Positions 1 through 5,743 of a stretch of DNA of 6,485 nucleotides are shown one piece after another. Source of the DNA: Polyangiaceae bacterium. Lineage in GTDB: Bacteria; Myxococcota; Polyangia; Polyangiales; Polyangiaceae. The notes beneath the pieces are model-generated. The model saw only the letters and a list, made by a program, of their open reading frames with translations, was not told where the DNA came from and made no database searches. A program made the translations under genes and the position numbers. Position 1 is the stretch's first letter. Each line of letters opens with the position of its first letter. Where the stretch lies: the NCBI GenBank assembly GCA_025936205.1, contig JAICTU010000501.1, forward strand, positions 1 to 6,485, read 5' to 3'.

Positions 1-6
1 ATTCGA

Positions 7-1911
7 ATGATCGGATTCAGCAGCACCCCCCGCGCGTCCTCGTCGCCTCGGACAGGCCGGGTTCTGCGGGGACACCCCGCACCCCATGGGCTCACCCTAT
101 CCCTGATCGGTATCGCGGCTGTCCTCGGTGGCAGCGCCTGTGAATCGGCCCTGACCGACGGCAATCCCAGCATGATGGGTGACGTTCCGTTTGGGTCGCA
201 AAATTCTAACGGCACTAACCTGGGTCCCAACGGCACGCCGATCAGCCCGGTGGGCGTGGGTGCCGACTCTCGGGACCGTGGCGACGCCAAGCTCTCGAAC
301 ATCGACACCAGCAGCCCGACGGTGGACGCCAATGGCGCGCCCCTGCCGGCCGAGATGCTGGCCGATCTCAAGCAGTGCGACACTCCTGGCCCGCGCCAGA
401 TCCGTCGCCTCACCTCCAAGCAGTATCGCAACACCCTGGTGGCGGTGTTCGGCGATCAGGTGCCGGACGCGCCGGTGCTCTCCGATCCGAACACGCTGGG
501 CTACGGCGTGGACGCGGATGACTCGCTGGTGCAGGGCCTCGATGCCGACGCGCTGATGGGCTTCTCCGAGACCGTCGCGACCTTCGCGAAGGACAACGGC
601 AAGATCTCGCAGTTCAGCAACAACTGCAACGACAACAACCAGAACTGCCAGGACACGTTCATCAAGAACCTCGGTCAGAAGATGAGCCGCGAGCCGCTCT
701 CCGACGCACGCGTCGCGGAGTACCGCAAGCTGTTCAGCGCTCCGGGCGTGTCGACCTTCGAGGACGGCGCGCAGACCGTGATTCAGGCGATGGTGCAGTC
801 GCCCTACATGCTGTACCGGCGCGAGCTCGGTCCACTGAACCGCACCAGCCAGACGTACCAGCTGACGCAGTACGAGGTCGCGAGCCAGCTCTCTTACTTC
901 CTCACCAACGCGCCGCCCGACAACGAGCTGATGCAGGCGGCCCAAAACAACCAGCTGAACGCGGCGGGCATCGACAGCCAGGCGCAGCGCCTGATCGCGA
1001 CCGACGCGGCGAAGGGTGTGTTCGGCACGTTCGTGCGCGCCTGGACCGACGTCGACCGCTTGCTGCCGAAGGCCAAGAGCGGCAACGACGGGCTGACCAT
1101 GGACGTGCGCAACGCGATGCTCGAGGAGACCAATCGCCTGTTCGCGGACGTGATGGAGAACGGCGGCACCATCGGCGACCTGTTCAGCACCGACTACACC
1201 TACCTGAACAAGCCCCTGGCCGATTTCTACGGCATCCCGGGCCCGACCGGGAACGACTTCCAGCAGGTCCAGCTCGCCGGGACGAATCGTGTGCCGGGTC
1301 TGCTCGGCCAGGGCTCGTACCTCACGGCGCACGCGCTGGCGGACAACTCCTCGCCGGTGCAGCGCGCGTTCGTGGTGCGCGAGCGCTTCCTCTGTAACGA
1401 CCTGCCGCCGGTGCCGACGAACCTCGACACCAACCTCAAGCCGCAGATCTCGGGCAACACCAGCCGCGAGCGCTACGCCGCGCACGACCAGAACGAGCCC
1501 TGCCACTCCTGCCACAAGCTGATGGATCCGGTGGGCTTCACCTTCGAGCATTACGACGGCTTTGGCCTGCGCCGCGAGATGGAGGCGGGCAAACCGGTGG
1601 ACTCGAGCGGTGGCGTCCCGCTGATGGAGGGCAGCAACCTGGTCACGCCCGAAATCACGTTCCCGCTCTCGGACAGCGCCGGGCTGGCCGATTACCTGTC
1701 ACAGCTCGAGAACGTGCGTGCCTGCATGATCAGCAACCTCGAGTACTTCAGCTACGGCATCGCGAACACCACCAAGTGGCCCTCCGATCAGAAGGTCTGC
1801 ACCGACAACTTCATTCGCCAGGAGGCTCGCGAGAACGGCAACACGCTGGAGAGCGCGCTGATGGCCGTGCTGCACGCCCCCACCTTCACGACGCGGGTTC
1901 TGGACAACTGA
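7..1911 (+). CDS. DUF1592/DUF1588/DUF1585 family predicted lipoprotein with one haem-c motif
   Basis: This is a predicted exported protein of unknown function (634 aa). A hydrophobic stretch at about residues 29-42 leads to a lipobox-like GSAC with Cys45, followed by a disordered, Asn/Gly/Pro-rich linker to about 120. The domain order matches the planctomycete/myxobacterial family: DUF1587-like at 129-185 (RRLTSKQYRNTL), DUF1595-like at about 213-272, DUF1592 at about 283-410 (SQLSYFLTNAPPDNEL), DUF1588 at about 425-525, and DUF1585 at about 557-628. CHSCH at 499-503 is a CxxCH covalent haem-c site, so the protein may be a monohaem cytochrome and act in electron transfer outside the cytoplasm; this is inferred. 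Cys207 and Cys214 may form a disulfide. The frame is open to the left edge, so the true start may lie upstream; no ribosome site is visible in the 6 bases before this ATG, and the roughly 28-residue n-region is long. It is probably co-transcribed with the DUF1552 gene 45 bp downstream. Family assignment is firm; function is unknown. Confidence 0.88.
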   Translation: MIGFSSTPRASSSPRTGRVLRGHPAPHGLTLSLIGIAAVLGGSACESALTDGNPSMMGDVPFGSQNSNGTNLGPNGTPISPVGVGADSRDRGDAKLSNIDTSSPTVDANGAPLPAEMLADLKQCDTPGPRQIRRLTSKQYRNTLVAVFGDQVPDAPVLSDPNTLGYGVDADDSLVQGLDADALMGFSETVATFAKDNGKISQFSNNCNDNNQNCQDTFIKNLGQKMSREPLSDARVAEYRKLFSAPGVSTFEDGAQTVIQAMVQSPYMLYRRELGPLNRTSQTYQLTQYEVASQLSYFLTNAPPDNELMQAAQNNQLNAAGIDSQAQRLIATDAAKGVFGTFVRAWTDVDRLLPKAKSGNDGLTMDVRNAMLEETNRLFADVMENGGTIGDLFSTDYTYLNKPLADFYGIPGPTGNDFQQVQLAGTNRVPGLLGQGSYLTAHALADNSSPVQRAFVVRERFLCNDLPPVPTNLDTNLKPQISGNTSRERYAAHDQNEPCHSCHKLMDPVGFTFEHYDGFGLRREMEAGKPVDSSGGVPLMEGSNLVTPEITFPLSDSAGLADYLSQLENVRACMISNLEYFSYGIANTTKWPSDQKVCTDNFIRQEARENGNTLESALMAVLHAPTFTTRVLDN

Positions 1912-1949
1912 ACGCCGGCAGCAACAGACAAAATCTCGGAGAATGATTC

Positions 1950-1953
1950 GGAG
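1950..1953 (+). promoter_or_regulatory. Ribosome binding site (GGAG) of the DUF1552 gene
   Basis: GGAG lies 3 nt before the ATG at 1957 and 6 nt before a second in-frame ATG at 1960. The 6-nt spacing is closer to the usual optimum, so translation may start at 1960, one residue shorter. A second copy of the same heptamer, TCGGAGA, sits 12 bp upstream (1936-1942 and 1948-1954). Confidence 0.6.
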
Positions 1954-1956
1954 ACC

Positions 1957-3345
1957 ATGATGCGTAACTGGAACCGACGAGAGTTCACCCGCAACAGCCT
2001 GATGCTGACGCTGTTCTCACCCTTCATCGGGCTGCTGGACCCGAAGCTGGCCAAGGCGCAAGCGCGGCCCGGCAACGCCAAGTACCTGCTGATCGTCACG
2101 TCCAACGGCACCGAGCCGGGCGTGTGGAACCCGGCGGGCTCGAGCCCGGGCAGCATCACCTTCAGCACGATGACGCAGCCGCTGAGCAAGATTCAGAACG
2201 ACGTGCTGCTGCTCAACAACTTCGACAGCCAGGGCAGCGCCGGCAACCATGGCTCGATCGGTGCGCTCACAGGCACCGGCCAGTACAGCGCGCAGACGCT
2301 CTCGCTCGACGAGTGGGTGGCGCGGGATCTGAAGAGTCGCGGCATCCTCACGCAGGTGCCGTCGATCCACCTGGGCGGCGTCTCGGGCCAGCAGGGCCTG
2401 CGCTTCGTCAACAATGGCCTGCAGGTGCCGACGTTCTCGCTGACGCAGGCGTTCAGCAACATCTTCGACGGCGCCGCTCCCGCGCCGCCTCCTCCGGCGA
2501 CCGGCGGTGGCACCACTCCGGCGCCCACGGGCCCCTCGCCCGCGGAGCTGCGCCTGAGGCGCCGGCAAAGCATCCTCGACCTGGTCAAGGGTGAGATCAA
2601 CCAGCTCAACAGCAGCCTGGGCGGTATCGAGAAGCAGAAGCTGCAGCTCCACCTCGAGTCGATCCAGCAGCTCGAGCAGCGCATCAAGCAGCAGCTCGAT
2701 GCGGCGACCGGCACCGTCAGCACCGGCGGAGATACCACCCCCGGAGCCCCGCCCGTGACCTTCATCCAGCCCGTGTCCTGTCAGCAGCCCGGCAACCTGG
2801 CGGGCGGGCTGCAGCCGATCGAGAACAGCGCGGCGCACCTCGACATCGCGGTGGCGGCGTTTGCTTGCGACATCACGCGCGTGGCGCTGGTGGAGTTCGG
2901 CCATCACCAGAGCTGCCCGGTCAGCATCCCGAACGCGCAGGGCGACTGGCACAACGACTTCATGCATGCCCAGGGCTCGCCGCGCACCAAGCTGATCGCG
3001 ACCGAGCAGTGGATGAGCGATCGCATCGTCGACCTGGTGGGCAAGCTGAAGGCGACGCCGGCCCCCGGCGGCGGCGGCACTCTGTTCGACCAGACCTACG
3101 TGCTCTGGGCGCGCGAGATGGGCGACGCCGTGGTTCACGCGGGCAACAACATGCCGTTCGTGATCACCGGCAAGGCCGGCGGCTACCTGCGCAACGGCAA
3201 CGGCTACCTGAGCGGCGGCGGCGCGGCTCACACGCAGGTGCTGGCCAGCGCGGCCGAAGCGATGGGCGCCACCAACCTCAGCACGCTGGGCGGGCCCGGC
3301 AAGGCGGCGGGCGACCAGGTTCCGTTCCCCGGGCTCCGCGGTTAG
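1957..3345 (+). CDS. Tat-exported DUF1552 (HXXSHH family) protein
   Basis: This 462-aa predicted extracytoplasmic protein has unknown function. The N-terminus carries a twin-arginine signal: NRREF with Arg7-Arg8, a hydrophobic stretch to about 27, and a likely cleavage after AQA at 34-36. The mature protein starts with a beta-strand region (KYLLIVTSNGTEPGVW), then GNHGSIGALTGTG at 96-108. A Pro/Thr/Gly linker at 173-195 leads into a helical, coiled-coil-like segment at about 196-248 (LRLRRRQSILDLV onward), which is typical of DUF1552. The C-terminal half has the conserved layout of the family: DITRVALVEFG, then WHNDFMH at 331-337 where most members have HxxSHH, then KLKATP, LFDQTYVLW, and MGDAVVHAGNNMPFVITG at 388-405. 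The gene follows the DUF1592 lipoprotein gene by 45 bp with its own GGAG, a pairing widely seen in myxobacteria and planctomycetes that suggests a joint role. Tat export implies the protein folds in the cytoplasm first, perhaps around a cofactor; this is inferred. Alternative start at 1960. Confidence 0.88.
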   Translation: MMRNWNRREFTRNSLMLTLFSPFIGLLDPKLAKAQARPGNAKYLLIVTSNGTEPGVWNPAGSSPGSITFSTMTQPLSKIQNDVLLLNNFDSQGSAGNHGSIGALTGTGQYSAQTLSLDEWVARDLKSRGILTQVPSIHLGGVSGQQGLRFVNNGLQVPTFSLTQAFSNIFDGAAPAPPPPATGGGTTPAPTGPSPAELRLRRRQSILDLVKGEINQLNSSLGGIEKQKLQLHLESIQQLEQRIKQQLDAATGTVSTGGDTTPGAPPVTFIQPVSCQQPGNLAGGLQPIENSAAHLDIAVAAFACDITRVALVEFGHHQSCPVSIPNAQGDWHNDFMHAQGSPRTKLIATEQWMSDRIVDLVGKLKATPAPGGGGTLFDQTYVLWAREMGDAVVHAGNNMPFVITGKAGGYLRNGNGYLSGGGAAHTQVLASAAEAMGATNLSTLGGPGKAAGDQVPFPGLRG

Positions 3346-3369
3346 TCAGGCTCTTCGCCCTTCGTAGCC

Positions 3370-3415
3370 ACGCAATGGGCTCGCCTCCGGTTCGCCGGGG
3401 CGGGCCCGTTGTCGT
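3370..3415 (+). terminator. Long stem-loop with UUCG loop after the DUF1592/DUF1552 pair
   Basis: The left arm 3373-3385 pairs with the right arm 3399-3411 over 13 positions, including two G-U wobbles (3376-3408 and 3381-3403). After one bulged U (3386) the stem continues as CCGG (3387-3390) with CCGG (3395-3398), closing a TTCG tetraloop at 3391-3394. Three more pairs (3370-3372 with 3413-3415) can form past a bulged 3412. The wobbles would be A-C mismatches on the other strand, so the fold suits + strand RNA. It starts 24 nt after the DUF1552 stop codon. The downstream tract (TCGTTTCGG) has few Ts, so it is an imperfect intrinsic terminator; it could instead be a 3'-end stabiliser or a dispersed palindromic repeat. 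Confidence 0.55.
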
Positions 3416-3509
3416 TTCGGGGTGCTGGGTGTCCCCGCAATCAGAGCGGCAGCGGGAGTCGAATTGCGACGGCCCGAGCGAGCGCGGGTTGGCGCTTGCC
3501 CCTTTTGGG

Positions 3510-3515
3510 TACACT
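3510..3515 (+). promoter_or_regulatory. Putative -10 box (TACACT) of the amidohydrolase gene
   Basis: TACACT matches the bacterial -10 consensus at 4 of 6 positions and ends 7 nt before the ATG at 3523. Transcription would then begin at or next to the start codon, giving a leaderless mRNA. A weak -35-like TTGGCG lies at 3489-3494 with a short 15-nt spacer. The same hexamer occurs at the same place before def. Confidence 0.45.
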
Positions 3516-3522
3516 GGACGCC

Positions 3523-4956
3523 ATGCCCAGCCGCAAGTCCGAGACCGACCCCGAGCTGCGTTCGCCCATTCCGTTCGATCCACCGTCGAACGGCGAGTTC
3601 TGTCCGCGGCCGCCGAGTGAGCGTGCCCGGCTGGCAGAGGGGCTCTGGCGCCGCTGCGTGGAGGACAAGCACCGCCGGCTGGGGCTCACGCGGCGCCAGT
3701 TCGTGGAGAGTGCCTGCGGTCTCGCCAGCGCGCTCTGGGCCATCAACCAGGCAGCGTGCGGCGACGGAGATCCGGCCAGGACGGCGGGCTACAGCGTCGA
3801 CGACGGCATGCTCGAGGATCAGGACCGAGCGCGCGTCGCGCTCTCGGGCGACGAGTTCATCTTCGACGTGCAGACGCATGTATCGGACCCCCTGACACCT
3901 TTCGACGCCGGCGACCCACCGGACCGAGCGCTCGATTTCATCAAGCAAATCTTCGTGCAGAGCGAGACGAGCGTCGCTTGCGTCACCGGCACACCCGCGG
4001 TCCGCAATCTCGGCGCCGATGGCGTGCAAGGCAACCGGCTGCTCAGCGAGCTGATCGAGCGCCTGGCGGGGCCGCGGCTGATCCTGCACGCCAACGCCAA
4101 TCCCGAGAACGGCCCCGCCGAGCTCGACTATCTGTCGGCGATCGCGGCTCAGTATCCGGTGGCGGCGTGGAAGATCTATCCACACGCCGGCAACCTCTGG
4201 TTCGACAGCGAGGAGCTGGGCGCCCCGTTCGTCGAGCGCGCGCGCTCGCTCGGCGTCCGACTGATCGCCGCGCACCGCGGCATCTCCAATAACGGCGGGT
4301 ATCTGTCTCCGGGCTCGCCCGTCGATATCGTGCGCGTCGCCCGGGCCGCCCCCGACGTGCGCTTCCTCGTCTACCACTCGGGTTGGGAGAGCGAGACCGA
4401 CGAGAACCATCCCTACGATCCCGAAGCACCCGATCCGAGAGGCGTCGATCGCTTCATCCGGGCCCTGAAGGAAAATGGCCTGGGCCCGGGCGGCAACATC
4501 TACGGCGAGCTCGGCTCGACCTGGTTCAATGTGATGGCGGATCCCGCCCAAGCCGCGCACGTGCTCGGCAAGCTGCTCGTGCATCTCGGTCCGGAGCGTG
4601 TGGTCTATGGCACCGACTGCGTCTTCAACGGCGTGCCGCAGAGTCAGATCAGCGCGCTGCGCGCGTTTCAGATCCCCGAGCAGATGCAGCAGGAGTTCGG
4701 TTACCCCGCGCTGACGCCGGAGATCAAGGCGCGCATCTTCGGCCTCAATGGCGCGGAGGTGTACGGCGTCGATCCGAGCGCCGTGCGCTACGCCATCGCC
4801 AATGACGACGTGGCGCGGCTGCGTGCCGCTCTGCGCGAGGACCCGGGCTCGGTGCCGCTCCCCGATCCGCGCCGCTACGAAGGCCCGCGCACGCCGGCGC
4901 AGTACTTCGCGCTGCGGCGTCGCGAGCGACAGGAGCAAGCGCGCGAGCGCAGCTGA
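3523..4956 (+). CDS. Tat-exported amidohydrolase-2 family protein
   Basis: This is a predicted metal-dependent hydrolase or decarboxylase-like protein (477 aa) of the amidohydrolase-2 (PF04909, ACMSD-like) type; the substrate is unknown. The frame is open upstream, but ATG 3523 is preferred because it follows a -10-like box and the upstream part codes for unremarkable sequence over the hairpin region. The N-terminus has about 55 charged and Pro-rich residues before a Tat motif, LTRRQFVES, with Arg57-Arg58. A hydrophobic stretch follows, ending in QAAC at 76-79, a possible though atypical lipobox. The TIM-barrel starts at FIFDVQTHV (112-120). Candidate metal or catalytic residues are His119, Lys217 (WKIYP), His251 (AAHRG), His285 (VYHSG) and Asp365 (YGTDC). 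The first His of the usual HxH is Gln117. The C-terminus (about 420-477) is helical and Arg-rich. It forms its own transcription unit after the hairpin at 3370-3415 and ends 4 bp from the stop of the convergent HAD gene. Confidence 0.85.
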   Translation: MPSRKSETDPELRSPIPFDPPSNGEFCPRPPSERARLAEGLWRRCVEDKHRRLGLTRRQFVESACGLASALWAINQAACGDGDPARTAGYSVDDGMLEDQDRARVALSGDEFIFDVQTHVSDPLTPFDAGDPPDRALDFIKQIFVQSETSVACVTGTPAVRNLGADGVQGNRLLSELIERLAGPRLILHANANPENGPAELDYLSAIAAQYPVAAWKIYPHAGNLWFDSEELGAPFVERARSLGVRLIAAHRGISNNGGYLSPGSPVDIVRVARAAPDVRFLVYHSGWESETDENHPYDPEAPDPRGVDRFIRALKENGLGPGGNIYGELGSTWFNVMADPAQAAHVLGKLLVHLGPERVVYGTDCVFNGVPQSQISALRAFQIPEQMQQEFGYPALTPEIKARIFGLNGAEVYGVDPSAVRYAIANDDVARLRAALREDPGSVPLPDPRRYEGPRTPAQYFALRRRERQEQARERS

Positions 4957-4960
4957 GAAT

Positions 4961-5668
4961 TCAGAGCGGCAAGCCGGCGTCGACCAGGTGCCGGCGCATC
5001 TGATCCGGCGTGTCGCCCGCGTGGTCGACGAGAAACGCGGTCCAGCCCTGGGCACGGGCCGCTTCCACGTTCTCCGCGAGATCGTCGAAGAACACGATCT
5101 GCTCGGGCGAGAGCGCGGACGCACCTTCGAGCTCGGCAAAGGCCGCATGAGCGCGCGTGTAGATGTCCGGGTCGGGCTTTGCGCAGCCGAGCAGATGCGA
5201 GGCCAGGCGATGCTGCAGCTCCAGCACGGAAGGATACTCGCGGCTGCCGTCCTCGTTGTTCAGGCGGCGCCAGTGCGCCTCATTGGTATTGCTGAGGCAG
5301 GCCGTGACGACTCCCGGCAGCTGATTCAGCTCGCGCACCAGCTCCAGCGCGCCCGGGTACTCCTTCAGCGTCCAGGCTTCGTGGATCAGCTGCACCTCCG
5401 CGACGGAATAGACGCCATCGAGCGCCCGAGAGAGCTCCTCGTAGTAGGCGGCCGCGGCGATGCCACCGAGCTGGTAGCGGTCCACCACTGCCTTGCGGCG
5501 GAGCCGCCAAGCTTCGGTGGCCAGCAGCTCCGGAGAGCGGTAGGGGAGCCGGGCGTGAGTGCAGGCCTGGTCCCAGCTGCGGCAGATGCGCACGAGCACC
5601 CCTCCGAGATCGAAACATACAATCTTCCGGGGATGCTCCGAACTTCGCTGCTGCGGACGTGGCGGCAT
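4961..5668 (-). CDS. HAD-superfamily hydrolase (DLGGV subgroup)
   Basis: This is a cytoplasmic haloacid dehalogenase-like hydrolase (235 aa), probably a phosphatase of a small phosphorylated metabolite; the substrate cannot be read from sequence. All four HAD motifs are visible: motif I FDLGGVL with nucleophile Asp20, motif II SNTN at 126-129, motif III Lys164 in KPDP, and motif IV FFDD at 193-196. The cap region lies between motifs I and II (about 28-115). Motif I reads D-L-G rather than DxD, as in the YihX-like/HAD-IA group related to E. coli glucose-1-phosphatase YihX and epoxide hydrolase N-terminal domains. The start at 5668 puts the core about 14 residues in; no Shine-Dalgarno is seen, but a TAGACT box lies 11 nt upstream. 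It is divergent from def and convergent with the amidohydrolase gene. No signal peptide is visible. Length fits the family. Confidence 0.87.
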   Translation of the reverse strand: MPPRPQQRSSEHPRKIVCFDLGGVLVRICRSWDQACTHARLPYRSPELLATEAWRLRRKAVVDRYQLGGIAAAAYYEELSRALDGVYSVAEVQLIHEAWTLKEYPGALELVRELNQLPGVVTACLSNTNEAHWRRLNNEDGSREYPSVLELQHRLASHLLGCAKPDPDIYTRAHAAFAELEGASALSPEQIVFFDDLAENVEAARAQGWTAFLVDHAGDTPDQMRRHLVDAGLPL

Positions 5669-5679
5669 GGTCGAACGGC

Positions 5680-5685
5680 AGTCTA
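5680..5685 (-). promoter_or_regulatory. Putative -10 box (TAGACT) of the HAD gene
   Basis: Read on the - strand, TAGACT ends 11 nt before the ATG at 5668. A weak CTGGCG at 5708-5703 stands 17 nt upstream as a possible -35. A start about 7 nt downstream would leave a leader of only about 4-5 nt. It lies in the 75-bp region shared with def and resembles the two TACACT boxes of the window. Confidence 0.35.
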
Positions 5686-5731
5686 GTCGCCATGCCAGCG
5701 CCCGCCAGTAGCCGAATCGCCGAGACGGTTC

Positions 5732-5737
5732 TACACT
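5732..5737 (+). promoter_or_regulatory. Putative -10 box (TACACT) of def
   Basis: TACACT ends 6 nt before the def ATG at 5744, so the predicted transcript begins at or next to the start codon. No Shine-Dalgarno and no convincing -35 element are visible. The hexamer and spacing nearly repeat those before the amidohydrolase gene. Confidence 0.45.
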
Positions 5738-5743
5738 CGGCGC

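Noticed and set aside
97..1551. Long open frame on the - strand (484 codons) opposite the DUF1592 gene
   Set aside because: Its translation is Arg/Val/Ala/His-rich with no recognisable domain. It mirrors the codon bias of the real + strand gene, as expected at high GC.
2473..2541. Pro/Thr/Gly-rich coding stretch, considered as a repeat or insertion
   Set aside because: No exact repeat units are seen. A low-complexity linker before the helical segment is normal in DUF1552 proteins.
2017..3231. Long open frame on the - strand (404 codons) opposite the DUF1552 gene
   Set aside because: It is a low-complexity Arg/Ala/Leu/Val translation without motifs, and lies fully inside a well-supported gene.
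3458..3470. Small inverted repeat GTCG-AATTG-CGAC upstream of the amidohydrolase promoter, considered as an operator
   Set aside because: The stem is only 4 bp, which is expected by chance in GC-rich DNA, and no regulator gene is nearby.
3409..3522. N-terminal extension of the amidohydrolase from ATG 3409
   Set aside because: That start lies in the right arm of the 3370-3415 hairpin, has no ribosome site, and would put the Tat motif about 95 residues in. ATG 3523 follows a -10-like box and is preferred.
3346..5148. 600-codon open frame on the - strand across the amidohydrolase gene and the 3' part of the HAD gene
   Set aside because: It overlaps two well-supported genes in other frames. Its composition is typical of antisense shadows and no family is recognised; its ending also runs through the hairpin region.
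4748..5686. 312-codon + strand frame over the amidohydrolase end and opposite the HAD gene
   Set aside because: The HAD gene on - has all four catalytic motifs. The + frame shows none and starts inside the amidohydrolase gene.
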